64,000 nucleotides of DNA from Granulicella aggregans (lineage in GTDB: Bacteria; Acidobacteriota; Terriglobia; Terriglobales; Acidobacteriaceae): contig NZ_JAGSYE010000001.1 of the NCBI RefSeq assembly GCF_025685565.1, forward strand, positions 1,984,001 through 2,048,000, written 5' to 3'. This document shows positions 26,662-35,542 of this stretch, piece after piece (positions within the stretch are counted from its first letter, which is position 1; each line of letters opens with the position of its first letter). The position numbers and the translations under genes are program-made. The notes beneath the pieces are model-generated. The model was not told where the DNA came from. It did no database searches and worked only from the letters and a program-made list of their open reading frames with translations.

Positions 26662-27714
26662 ATGAGTCGGGTTCGGAGTGGAGTCTACGCGGTCGTTTTT
26701 ACGTTGTTGCTTGGTTCGATCGCCGCTCGTTCGCAGACCGTGATCCCGCAACCTGAGAGCTCCCAGACGCAGCGGCGCATACACCTCATCCTGAAGGATG
26801 GCAGCTACCAAGTTGTGACGAGTTACAGCGTTGTCGGCAACGTCGTGAAGTACGTCAGTGCGGAGCGCGGCGGCGAGCACGAAGAGATTCCTGTTGAACT
26901 GGTCGATCTCGACGCGACGCGGCGGTGGGAGAAGGCGCACACCCCGGTCGCTGAGGGTGGCGATAGGGGCCGTGCTCCGGTGCTCGACCCCGAGTTGTTG
27001 AAGGAGGAGCAGGAGCGGCGGTCGCTGACGCCCATGATCGAACCTGACCTTCGCCTGCCGGAGGACGACAGCGTCCTCGCGCTCGATGAGTTTCAGGGGA
27101 AGCCAGAACTCGTGCCGCTCACGCAGTCTGAGGGTGACCTGAACCATGTCACCGGTCACAGCGTGCTGAAGAAGGCGCTGAATCCGAGGGCTGCCGCGCA
27201 TCAGGTGCTGACGCTCAAGGGCGAGAAGTCGTTCGTGCAGTTGCACGTGGATACGCCGGCGATCTACCTACGCATCGGCGAGGCCTCGGCACCATCGACG
27301 GGTGGTGCCCCTCTCACGGTGGATACGCATGGCGCTTCGAGCGTCAAAAGTGACAGCGACGTGCGTCCGGACAACAGCCAGTATGTTGTCGTGCGGACCG
27401 ATGTCCGCGTGGATGCCCGGGTAGTAGCGAGCTTCAGTCTTGAAGCTCTCGATTCGGGGAAGCATATTGACGATGTCGTCGAGATGAACCAGGAGACGCT
27501 GACCGGCGGCCACTGGATGAAACTCTCACCCAAGCGCCCACTGGAGTTTGGCGAATATGTGCTGATGGAGGTGATCTCGGAGAAAGAGATCAATCTCGGC
27601 GTTTGGGACTTCGGTGTTCATCCACAAGCCCCGGAGAACCGCGACGTCATCAAGCCTGAGCCAAAGCGCAGAATCGACCTGGAGCGCCGCAGGCCTATCT
27701 CCGACCAGCAGTAG
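26662..27714 (+). CDS. Exported hypothetical protein (350 aa)
   Basis: Signal peptide of about 25 residues (VYAVVFTLLLGSIAARSQ) followed by a hydrophilic domain. The first about 70 mature residues (RRIHLILKDGSYQVVTSYSV, then VKYVSAERGG) look like a small beta-barrel of the kind seen in acidobacterial exported proteins; the remainder is beta-rich (FVQLHVDTPAIYLRIG, FGEYVLMEVI) and ends in a basic tail. ATG 26662 has AGGAG about 6 bases upstream and is preferred over GTG 26644. It converges on the TPR gene with only 6 bases between stops. No catalytic motif was found; function is unknown. Confidence 0.75.
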   Translation: MSRVRSGVYAVVFTLLLGSIAARSQTVIPQPESSQTQRRIHLILKDGSYQVVTSYSVVGNVVKYVSAERGGEHEEIPVELVDLDATRRWEKAHTPVAEGGDRGRAPVLDPELLKEEQERRSLTPMIEPDLRLPEDDSVLALDEFQGKPELVPLTQSEGDLNHVTGHSVLKKALNPRAAAHQVLTLKGEKSFVQLHVDTPAIYLRIGEASAPSTGGAPLTVDTHGASSVKSDSDVRPDNSQYVVVRTDVRVDARVVASFSLEALDSGKHIDDVVEMNQETLTGGHWMKLSPKRPLEFGEYVLMEVISEKEINLGVWDFGVHPQAPENRDVIKPEPKRRIDLERRRPISDQQ

Positions 27715-27720
27715 ATGGAA

Positions 27721-29526
27721 CTAGCGCGCCGAAGCTACCGTGGTCTGCGCGGCGATGAACTCACGCGCATGCATCATCTCGGGTGCAGCCGGATCGGCGT
27801 CCTTCCAGGCTTCGGAGAACTTCTGATATTCGGCTGTAGCCTTGGCGTTGTCGTGAGCGGCCTCGCTGCTGCGTGCCATGCCGTAGAGGCTGAATCCGGA
27901 GTTGGGGCGTTCTGCCAAAGCTGCGACGTAGGCCTGATGTGCTCCCGCCGGATCTCCCGCAGTAAGCAGGGCAAATCCCTCAGTCTCGCCTACCGGGCGG
28001 ATGTAGGTAGGCGGCTCACGATAGCCTAGCGCCTTCTCCTCGTGCGCGGCCTGCTCAAAGATCACCTTGGCGGCAGGAAGTTGCTTCTGCGCCGCAAGGA
28101 TCGAAGCGCGCAGCTCCAGCGACATGATGGAGAGGCTGGCCAGCATGGGTGCGGGCAACGCATCGGGCATCACGACTGCCATTACGGGTGACATCGGATC
28201 GTCCTTGTCGATCTTCTTCGGAGCATCTTTCACCTTCTGCGTCAGATGAAATAGCTCGGCGTCGAGCGCCGTCGAAGCCGTCTGCGCGGCTGCAAGATTG
28301 CCCGTATTTACGGCCTGCATCCCGGTGGCGAATTGCGTCAGTTGTCCGGCAAGGAAGGTGAGATTCTCGAGCTTCGCGTCCGGCTTGTTTGCTGCGGTAA
28401 GCTTGATCACCTCGCTCCAATCACCGGTGCGAAGAGCGACGGGAAGGAGCGGATCGATGCGGGAGATGCCGTCGCGCGGCGACTGGATGTAGAGTGTCTC
28501 GCGGAACTGTCCGCGGGCACCGGTCAGTTTGGCGGAGAGCATCGTTGCCTGTGCGAGCTTACCCTCTTCCATCAGGTTGGCGACGCTGTACATCAGGTTG
28601 TGCACGTAGTTCCAGTCATCGTCGACGGCGATATGTTGTTCGCGCATGTAGCTCTCGTCGGCAGTGGTGGAGGCGGCGAACCAGCGCTCGGCGTGGGCGT
28701 AGTCGCCTACGCGGTAGTAGATGTGGCCGGGCATGTGGACCATGTGTCCGGAGGTGGGTGCGAGGCTGGCCAGCAGAGCGGCGCTGGCCAGCGCCTGCTC
28801 GGGATGATTGCCCGGCTCGAGAGCGTGAATCCAGTAATGGTTTGCGGCGGAGTCGTTGGGCGTCTTCTTCAGTACCTCTGTCAGAATCGCGATGCTCTCC
28901 TTAGTTCCCTTCTTCGGTTCGCCCGCGTCGTCGTAGCCGTTTTGGAGGCTGATTGCGAGATAGATATTCGCCTGGGTGTCGTTCGGGTACTTTTTCACCA
29001 GTTCGCGGAAGATCGAGGTCTCTTTCTCGTCCATGGCCGGGGAACCATTCCCTGCACCCGATGCCTTGCGGGCCTCGCTGGCGGCCACGGCGGCGTCGAT
29101 GTAGAGCTTGCCCATCTCATTGGCCTTGTCGCGAAGCCGAACCGCGTTGTCGAGCGCTGTACCGGAGTAGGCCGTCGCTCCGCTATGCCGGAAGATCAGC
29201 GCCTGGTGCAGCCCCCAGTAGCACATGGCGCAGTTGGGATCGACGCGGACTGACTGTTCAAAGGCGCGAGCGGACTCGTACTCCCAGAAGTCGTGCAGCA
29301 GGTTCAGTCCCTGGTCGAACCACATCTGGCCTTCTGGTGTGGAGTTGATCGCGATGTGGCTGTTTCCAATGCCTGTCATCTTGACCGGGACGGGAAGCTT
29401 CTCCGGCGGAGGAATCTCCTTCATCGTCATAGCTGCGCCATGCGAGGACATATCCATCTGTGCGGAGCAGGGCGATAACGGAGCGACTGCGGCGATTGTG
29501 AAGGCGAGAAGTGCTGCAGCTTTCAT
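27721..29526 (-). CDS. Exported TPR-repeat protein (601 aa)
   Basis: Secreted or periplasmic helical-repeat protein. A signal peptide (LLAFTIAAVAPLSPCSAQ) is followed by a His/Met-rich start (MDMSSHGAAMTM) that could bind metal, then tetratricopeptide-like repeats across the protein: FWEYESARAFEQSVRVDPNCAMCYWGLH, DTQANIYLAISLQ, AANHYWIHALEPG and further copies. The His-rich HMVHMPGHIYYRVGDY segment in the middle is characteristic of a TPR family common in Acidobacteriota and has no known enzymatic role. It is probably a protein-interaction scaffold. It is monocistronic, just upstream of and convergent with the 26662 gene. Confidence 0.8.
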   Translation of the reverse strand: MKAAALLAFTIAAVAPLSPCSAQMDMSSHGAAMTMKEIPPPEKLPVPVKMTGIGNSHIAINSTPEGQMWFDQGLNLLHDFWEYESARAFEQSVRVDPNCAMCYWGLHQALIFRHSGATAYSGTALDNAVRLRDKANEMGKLYIDAAVAASEARKASGAGNGSPAMDEKETSIFRELVKKYPNDTQANIYLAISLQNGYDDAGEPKKGTKESIAILTEVLKKTPNDSAANHYWIHALEPGNHPEQALASAALLASLAPTSGHMVHMPGHIYYRVGDYAHAERWFAASTTADESYMREQHIAVDDDWNYVHNLMYSVANLMEEGKLAQATMLSAKLTGARGQFRETLYIQSPRDGISRIDPLLPVALRTGDWSEVIKLTAANKPDAKLENLTFLAGQLTQFATGMQAVNTGNLAAAQTASTALDAELFHLTQKVKDAPKKIDKDDPMSPVMAVVMPDALPAPMLASLSIMSLELRASILAAQKQLPAAKVIFEQAAHEEKALGYREPPTYIRPVGETEGFALLTAGDPAGAHQAYVAALAERPNSGFSLYGMARSSEAAHDNAKATAEYQKFSEAWKDADPAAPEMMHAREFIAAQTTVASAR

Positions 29527-29545
29527 GCAGCCATCTTAGCCGGTC

Positions 29546-30670
29546 TCAGCCAGTTTTAGGACGATTGATGACGCGCGGGCCGGTCTGCGGCGGAGTCATT
29601 ACTAGGCCACGTCCGGCGACGGCGACGTTGTTGCGCGAGGTGGCTTTGACCTCGTACATCATCTTGTCGGCGGAGCGAAGGATTGCGTGGACCGAGTTGC
29701 CATCTTCGGGGAATGTCGCAAGGCCGAAGCTGCCTGAGACGCCCAGAGAAAGGCCGCGGCTATCGAGGAAGCGAGCCTCGCGCAAGCGCTGGCAGATCTC
29801 CATCGTCGTGGCCATCGCGGCATCCTTGCCAACGCCGGGAAGAAGGATGACGAATTCATCTCCTCCGTAGCGATAAGCGGAGTTCTCCGGACCAGCCGCT
29901 CGTTTCAATAGATTGCCGACTTCCGCCAGCAGGGCGCTTCCAACCTGGTGGCCGTGCGTGTCGTTCACATTCTTGAAGCGATCGAGATCGACGAAGAGCA
30001 GGCTGAACTGCGTCTTCTGCACATTGCCCGCCAGTTGCACCTGTTGGTCGAGAGTCACGTAGAGGTGACGCGCGTTGAAGAGTCCCGTGCAGTCGTCGGT
30101 GATCGTGAGTTCCTGGATCAGATTCATCGAACGCGAATTTTGAATGGCGATGGCCGCGTAGTCGCAGAGGATTCGCAGGAAGGAGAGCGAGAACTCGCTC
30201 ATCAGGTCAAGCTTGCTGTTCAAAAGTTGGATGACGCCGAGCGTCTTGTTGTTTGCGCGGACCGGAAGACAAGCGATTGACTGAATGTTCAGCTCCGGAT
30301 GGTTTCGCGAAAAGACCGACCAGTGTGGGTCGAGAGCGACATCGGGAACGACCAGGGTATTGCCCGTCGCAGCAACCCATCCTGCGACGCCTTCGCCCAG
30401 CGGAACGCGCAATCCCTTCAGGGTTTGTTCGTTCTCGCCGACAGCGATGGCGTAGTAGAGTTCGGTGGTCGCTTCGTCTACCATCATCAGCGACCAGCGC
30501 TCCGGCCCGAAGAACGAAGCCATCTTGTTCATGATGGTGTGAAGGATCTCTTCGAGCTCAAGGCTTGAGGTAAGCGCGCGCGCTACATCATGGAACACCC
30601 TCAGGTGGTCCATCTGCGCACTATCGATCGCCTCGTAGTGCTGCTTCTTGCCGCCTAGAAATCCTCGCAT
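29546..30670 (-). CDS. GAF-domain diguanylate cyclase (GGDEF)
   Basis: Cytosolic signalling enzyme of about 374 residues. A GAF sensor domain (about 25-165, with LPVRANNKTLGVIQL) precedes a GGDEF domain (about 185-350). The active site reads RYGGDEFVILL and the metal/GTP strand LLFVDLDRFKNVNDTHGH is intact, so c-di-GMP synthesis is expected. The RxxD inhibitory site normally just before the active loop is replaced (GPEN at that position), so product feedback should be weak. ATG 30670 is preferred to GTG 30676. The effector is unknown; c-di-GMP could influence the EPS locus at the right of the window, but nothing here shows that. Confidence 0.92.
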   Translation of the reverse strand: MRGFLGGKKQHYEAIDSAQMDHLRVFHDVARALTSSLELEEILHTIMNKMASFFGPERWSLMMVDEATTELYYAIAVGENEQTLKGLRVPLGEGVAGWVAATGNTLVVPDVALDPHWSVFSRNHPELNIQSIACLPVRANNKTLGVIQLLNSKLDLMSEFSLSFLRILCDYAAIAIQNSRSMNLIQELTITDDCTGLFNARHLYVTLDQQVQLAGNVQKTQFSLLFVDLDRFKNVNDTHGHQVGSALLAEVGNLLKRAAGPENSAYRYGGDEFVILLPGVGKDAAMATTMEICQRLREARFLDSRGLSLGVSGSFGLATFPEDGNSVHAILRSADKMMYEVKATSRNNVAVAGRGLVMTPPQTGPRVINRPKTG

Positions 30671-30796
30671 GTACACCTCAGCTTACACCGATGACACAAT
30701 TGCGGAAGTCAGATCTGCCTGGAGCCAAAGGGGAATTTACACGGAACTATTGTCGTGCTAGTGACATTGAAGAGATTCTGTAGTGAATCGCCGATC

Positions 30797-31849
30797 TTAG
30801 CCGCCGATGTGCACCATGTTGCGGGCAGGCTTCAGGAAACCTGCTTCGCCGATGTGGTGCCTTGCTTCCTTGCGAAAGACTACGTGTCGGATATACGCAG
30901 CTAGTTCCGAATCGGATCTGCCCTCGCGAGATTTTTTGTAGAGATCGTGATCGACCTGGGAGAAGAGGCAGGTCCGGATCTTCGAGTCCGAGGTGAGCCG
31001 AATGCGGCTGCAGTGCCCGCAGAAGGGCCGTGAGACCGGGGCGATGATGCCAATTTCTCCTACACCGTCATCGAAGGTAAACCGCCGCGCTGTCTCACTT
31101 GCGGCGTTCGGTTCGAGATCGACCAGCGGCCGCCACGCGTTCAGTCGGGCGACGATCTCGTCCATGGTAACGACCGTCTCCGGCTTCCAACTCCGATCTT
31201 CTTCAAGCGGCATCCACTCGATAAATCGGACGATGACGCCTTCAGCGCGGCTGAACTCCGCGAAGCGCTCAATCTGGTCTTCGTTGAAGCCGCGAAGGAG
31301 GACGCAGTTCACCTTCACCGGGCCAAGGCCCGCATCGCGAGCCGCGCGAATTCCAGCGAGCACTCGCTCAAAGCTGCGTGGAACCCGTGTGATGCGGGTA
31401 AAGGTCTCCGAGTCGACCGCATCCATACTCACCGTAATTCTGCTCAGGCCCGCGGCCTTCAGCGGCGCGGCCATCGCTTCCAACAGGTGGCCGTTGGTCG
31501 TAAGCGCAATATCCAGCAGTTGATCTGCTTCTCCGGACTCCAGCGAGGGATATGTTGTCCTCATCTGGGCGAGTTCGGCAACCATATCCACCAGACCGGC
31601 GCGCAGCAATGGCTCGCCGCCGGTGATGCGTACCTTTTCAACGCCAAGTGACACAAAGATGCGGATCATGCGCAGGTAGTGCTCAATTGGCAGCTCGGTG
31701 AAGTTGATACCCTCTTCGCCTGTCCTGCAATAGACGCACTTGTAGTTACAGCGGTCTGTCACTGAGATGCGAAGATCGGTGATCGCTCGACCGTGGCTGT
31801 CCGTCAGTCTCCCCTCTGCCGACGGGGCAGCGAGATCTCCCGCCATCAT
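30797..31849 (-). CDS. moaA: GTP 3',8-cyclase MoaA (radical SAM, molybdopterin biosynthesis)
   Basis: Radical SAM enzyme of about 350 residues acting in the first step of molybdenum cofactor synthesis. The radical SAM cluster is CNYKCVYC, the second 4Fe-4S cluster uses CGHCSRIRLTSDSKIRTC, and the protein ends in the required glycine pair (HIGG). SAM-binding ITGGEPLLR is present. The start is uncertain: ATG 31849 gives a family-like length, while ATG 31891 and GTG 31993 give longer N-termini, none with a good RBS. It stands alone with no other moa genes nearby. Xanthine dehydrogenase, the enzyme feeding the urate pathway, would need this cofactor. Confidence 0.92.
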   Translation of the reverse strand: MMAGDLAAPSAEGRLTDSHGRAITDLRISVTDRCNYKCVYCRTGEEGINFTELPIEHYLRMIRIFVSLGVEKVRITGGEPLLRAGLVDMVAELAQMRTTYPSLESGEADQLLDIALTTNGHLLEAMAAPLKAAGLSRITVSMDAVDSETFTRITRVPRSFERVLAGIRAARDAGLGPVKVNCVLLRGFNEDQIERFAEFSRAEGVIVRFIEWMPLEEDRSWKPETVVTMDEIVARLNAWRPLVDLEPNAASETARRFTFDDGVGEIGIIAPVSRPFCGHCSRIRLTSDSKIRTCLFSQVDHDLYKKSREGRSDSELAAYIRHVVFRKEARHHIGEAGFLKPARNMVHIGG

Positions 31850-32052
31850 CGAGATGGGAGATGCGATCGAGATGAGCGTTGAGCTGGCCATTAGTATTAG
31901 ATGCCGGGTTGTGGCGATGGATACAGCCGGACGATACAGCTCTATCTTGCCTGAAAGATACGCCGATGTGGGAATTCCGGTCGTGGGCCGCACGCGGCAA
32001 CCTCTTATGGGATGCGTGATGGCCGGTCCGCACTGCTATCATTCGGCCTACC

Positions 32053-33693
32053 ATGCCCGTCTTGCGTCTCGCCCAGCTGCTCACCCTGGCGATCTTCGGT
32101 GCGGACTTCCTGACGATGCTTGCGATGAACTGTCTGCGACTCCGGCCCTCCGCAACACCCTGGATATTCTTCCCTGCGACGGCGCTGTTTTTTACTCTTT
32201 GCCGAAGTTGTTGCTCGGTCGAACTTCAGCCTAGGCTCTCCCCGGCCTATGTCCGTCGACTCATCTGCGCCGCCATCGCCTTCGGAGGCCTATGCGCCGC
32301 AGTCCGATGGGCGTACGTCGCGGAGCCTTTTCGTCACCAAATTAGCGCGGCCGTCGGGGACGACCTGTGGCACATCCAGGAGCTGAACTCGCTGGTCAAC
32401 TCACCCCGCTATCCTGCCGGATCCAGCTTTGTCCCCGCAAACTACCTCTCGTTCTACTACGCGTCGTGGATGCCTGCAGTAGCTCTCTACTTCGCCCTGC
32501 CGTTTCACTTCTTCACGCTCTCGACGGCGTTGTTTGCGGTGAACGCCCTCTACGATCTTCTCCTGCCGCTCACGCTGCTTGGCATCGCTCTGCCCCTGGC
32601 GAAGTCTCGCCGCCAGATGAACTGGGCGATTTATCTGGTGGCCTTGTGGTCCGGTGTACAGAGTCTCTACAGCGTGCAGCAGCCCTTCCACGATGACTCC
32701 TGGCCCCTGCGCGACCTCTTCGGTCTGAACCTCCAGTTCTCCAACTTCGCGACGCTCATGATCTGGGTCATCCATCACCTCTGCTCGGCGGTGGCGCTGC
32801 TGCTGGCGGACTCGATCTGGCGGGGAGGCAGGGAGTTCCGAAGGGTGGCCTTTTGCTCGGTACTGCTCGCGTTCAGCGTCAACAGCAGTGCCTTCGTGGT
32901 GCTTGGTGCTGCTCCGCTGCTGCTCTTTCTGCTGATTCGGGAGTCGCGCAGGGAGATGTGGCCTGCCGTTGCTTGCCTTGGACTGGCTGGCGCGCTCGCT
33001 GCTCCGCTACTTTGGATATACCTGCGAAAGCCCGAGGGCATCGGCTTCCAAATGCCGCTTCACCATGGCCACTGGATGCACCTGCCCAACTGGCTGGCGC
33101 TACCAGCAATCGACTGGCGCCACGGATTTGCTTCAGGACTCGCCCTGTTCCTGATCTTGCTCATCGTCCAGTTCTTCTTTGTGCCCTGGTTCATCGCTCG
33201 AGGATGGGGTGTTTTGACTCGCAGCGATCGTGCGCTGTCGGCGATCTCAGTCGCCTACCTGTTATCGACTTACTGTGTCGGATTCACCGGCGCAAACAAC
33301 TATTGCATGCGCGGAGCCATCGTTCCCACAATCGTGCTTTGCTGGATCGCCAGCGCTCACCTGCCGCATCCGGGCAGCATCGCCGGCATCTTCCTAATCG
33401 CGGGAAGCATCGGAACCTGGCAGACGCTGGAGTATCAGCTGGTGCGTTCGGCGGCGCTCTACCTCAAGCCTCCGCCGTATCTCGCCGATTCAAGCGCGTT
33501 GCTGACTCTCAACCAGGATCGCTCTCGGACCACAATTGACCTGGCCACCGTGCCCGGCGTGCGCTGCTATCCAGCCGAGCTTCCGTACTACGTGCAGAAG
33601 ATGCCGCTCGAACCCTGGCCGGTGGTGACGCAACCGGACAAAGAGCTGCAAACGCTGGGTCCGGCGGGGCCGTGGTCGTGGCAACGCCGTTGA
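32053..33693 (+). CDS. Polytopic membrane protein, GT-C-like in layout
   Basis: Integral inner-membrane protein of 546 residues with about 11-13 hydrophobic segments. After the second segment there is an outside loop with acidic residues (VGDDLWHIQELNSLV) and aromatic-rich NYLSFYYASWMPAVAL, an arrangement reminiscent of GT-C glycosyltransferases, whose catalytic Asp or Glu lies in the first large loop. The C-terminal about 70 residues are soluble. No family signature is secure, so I give no reaction. It converges on etfA with a 12-base gap. It lies away from the EPS locus. Confidence 0.7.
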   Translation: MPVLRLAQLLTLAIFGADFLTMLAMNCLRLRPSATPWIFFPATALFFTLCRSCCSVELQPRLSPAYVRRLICAAIAFGGLCAAVRWAYVAEPFRHQISAAVGDDLWHIQELNSLVNSPRYPAGSSFVPANYLSFYYASWMPAVALYFALPFHFFTLSTALFAVNALYDLLLPLTLLGIALPLAKSRRQMNWAIYLVALWSGVQSLYSVQQPFHDDSWPLRDLFGLNLQFSNFATLMIWVIHHLCSAVALLLADSIWRGGREFRRVAFCSVLLAFSVNSSAFVVLGAAPLLLFLLIRESRREMWPAVACLGLAGALAAPLLWIYLRKPEGIGFQMPLHHGHWMHLPNWLALPAIDWRHGFASGLALFLILLIVQFFFVPWFIARGWGVLTRSDRALSAISVAYLLSTYCVGFTGANNYCMRGAIVPTIVLCWIASAHLPHPGSIAGIFLIAGSIGTWQTLEYQLVRSAALYLKPPPYLADSSALLTLNQDRSRTTIDLATVPGVRCYPAELPYYVQKMPLEPWPVVTQPDKELQTLGPAGPWSWQRR

Positions 33694-33705
33694 CGTTGCC
33701 CGTCC

Positions 33706-34689
33706 CTAACCCTTCGCTGCGAGAACAGCTTTGGTCAGTGCCGGAACGATCTCAAACAGGTCGCCCACAACTCCGAAGTCCGCAACTTCGAAGATCGGCG
33801 CGTTTTCATCTTTGTTGATCGCGATCACCGCTTTCGAGCCCTTCATGCCGACCAGGTGCTGGATCGCTCCCGAGATGCCCACTGCCAGATAGAGCTTTGG
33901 CGCAACCGTCTGGCCGGAGCTGCCTACCTGCCGTTCCATGGGGAGCCAGCCGTTGTCGCAGATGGGTCTGGAGGCCGCCAGCTCTGCGCCAAGCGCCGCT
34001 GCAAGCTCTTCGATGATGGGGATGTTCTCGGCCTCGCCGATGCCGCGGCCGACAGAGACGATGACCGGCGCAGCGGTCAGGTCGACGGTGCTGGCGGACT
34101 CGCGGAAGCGTTCACCGGGCTTGTTGCGGATCTGTGACGCCTCGATCGCTGGTGTCATTGCCTTGATCGGCGCTGTGCCTTCAGCGACACTATCCGCGCG
34201 GAAGGTTCCCGCCTGGATGGAGACAAAGGTCGGTGCGTCAGCCGTCTGCCGGTAGTCCGCGTTCAACTTGCCCTGCAGCAGTTGGCGCACGAAGACGGGC
34301 GAGCTGCCACCCTCCGCTTTGATCGCCACCACGTCCGAGATAAGCACCCTGCGAAAGCGTGTCGCTAGCGCTGGGGCGAAGTCGCGCACCTGGTAGGTGT
34401 GGGGAAAGACGACGTATGCTGGCGATTCCTGGCGGACGAGTTGCTCCAGCGCAATCACGTAGCCGTCGGACGTGTACTCGCCTAGAAGTTCATGCTCAAC
34501 GTCGATGACTGTATCCAGCTTCTTTGTGGCAAGTTCGGAGCCGAGCGCAGCGACGCTCTTGCCGATCACAGCCGCCGAGCAAGGGATGCCCAGACTCTCT
34601 GCAAGCTGCTGGCCCGCGGCAAGCGCCTCAAAGCTCATCCGGTTCCATGTGCCTTCGTGCTGTTCGAGAACGACCAGAACTCCGCTCAT
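33706..34689 (-). CDS. etfA: Electron transfer flavoprotein alpha subunit
   Basis: FAD-binding ETF subunit of 327 residues that takes electrons from acyl-CoA and related dehydrogenases. The C-terminal FAD domain is clear: [61 protein letters not shown] and [32 protein letters not shown] sequence. The usual adenine/FAD contacts appear intact. It overlaps etfB by four bases, so the subunits are translationally coupled. Together with the FadF-type gene upstream it forms a respiratory branch to menaquinone. Confidence 0.95.
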   Translation of the reverse strand: MSGVLVVLEQHEGTWNRMSFEALAAGQQLAESLGIPCSAAVIGKSVAALGSELATKKLDTVIDVEHELLGEYTSDGYVIALEQLVRQESPAYVVFPHTYQVRDFAPALATRFRRVLISDVVAIKAEGGSSPVFVRQLLQGKLNADYRQTADAPTFVSIQAGTFRADSVAEGTAPIKAMTPAIEASQIRNKPGERFRESASTVDLTAAPVIVSVGRGIGEAENIPIIEELAAALGAELAASRPICDNGWLPMERQVGSSGQTVAPKLYLAVGISGAIQHLVGMKGSKAVIAINKDENAPIFEVADFGVVGDLFEIVPALTKAVLAAKG

Positions 34690-35447
34690 ATCACCCTCAC
34701 TTCAAACTTCAGTTTCTCGACAAGCTGCGCGGCAATCTGATCCGGCGTTCCGGTGATCATCGTGGTTTGCTTCTGTTTTTCGGGCAGGTAGATGCGGGCC
34801 AGCTCCAGCGCTGTTGAGGTCACCGCATCAGCGGCAACGGTGCTGGTCTCTTTTGTCTTCGCCTTCTTGATGCCCATCAACGTCGCATAGCGCAGCTTGT
34901 TGCCGCCGGACTGGATCGTCAGCAACGCGGGCAGTGGCATGTCGACGTGTTGGAACCAACCGTCTTCTAATTCGCGCTTCACACGCAGACCGGTGTCCGT
35001 CTTTTCCACCTGCATGATGATCGTCGCGTGGGGGATGCCCAGAAGCTCTGCCAGCACAACGCCAGTCTGCCCAAGGCCTAGATCATCGGATTGCAGGCCG
35101 GTGAGAATCAGGTCAGGGGACTCCGCCTTCACGGCGGCTGCCAGCAACTCGGCGATGCCCAGCGTGTCGCGCTCGGCAAGGTCGTCTGCCTCGATGTGAA
35201 TCGCCCGGTCAGCACCCTTGGCCAGAGCGTCGCGGAGTGTGCTGGTGACGCGTTCTGGGCCAGCACAGAGCGCGACGACCTCGCCGCCATTCTTCTCCTT
35301 CAACTGCAGCGCCTCTTCGAGCGCGTAGGCATCCGGCTCGTTGATGGTGTAGGCGAGATCGTCTTCGTCGATCCACTTGCCGTCAGCGGCAATGTGGATC
35401 TGCGCGTCGCGCTCGGGAACCTGCTTGATGGCTACGAGAATCTTCAT
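34686..35447 (-). CDS. etfB: Electron transfer flavoprotein beta subunit
   Basis: ETF beta subunit of 253 residues binding AMP or a second nucleotide and carrying the recognition loop for dehydrogenases. Family marks are MKILVAIKQVPERD at the start, INEPDAYALEEAL, DLILTGLQSDDLGLGQTG and the loop around LPALLTIQSGGNKLRYATLMGIKKAK. It precedes etfA with a four-base overlap. A FadR-like palindrome lies 28 bases before its ATG, suggesting repression when fatty acids are absent (inference). Confidence 0.95.
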   Translation of the reverse strand: MKILVAIKQVPERDAQIHIAADGKWIDEDDLAYTINEPDAYALEEALQLKEKNGGEVVALCAGPERVTSTLRDALAKGADRAIHIEADDLAERDTLGIAELLAAAVKAESPDLILTGLQSDDLGLGQTGVVLAELLGIPHATIIMQVEKTDTGLRVKRELEDGWFQHVDMPLPALLTIQSGGNKLRYATLMGIKKAKTKETSTVAADAVTSTALELARIYLPEKQKQTTMITGTPDQIAAQLVEKLKFEVRVI

Positions 35448-35474
35448 TGCGTGATGCGCTCCGGGGCCGATTAG

Positions 35475-35491
35475 AAATGAATACTCATTCA
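35475..35491. promoter_or_regulatory. FadR-like (TetR-family) operator upstream of etfB
   Basis: AAATGAATACTCATTCA lies 28 bases before the etfB start. Its complement, TGAATGAGTATTCATTT, fits the palindromic operator described for Bacillus FadR (TGAATGA-n-TA-n-TCATTCA) at 16 of 18 positions. The identical 17-mer recurs upstream of the FadF module at 38020. It probably controls etfBA as part of fatty-acid catabolism. Confidence 0.7.
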
Positions 35492-35542
35492 GTGGGAGAG
35501 TTTAGCGCAGCCGAGCAGTCTTTGGCGAGGCCTGGATGTTTA

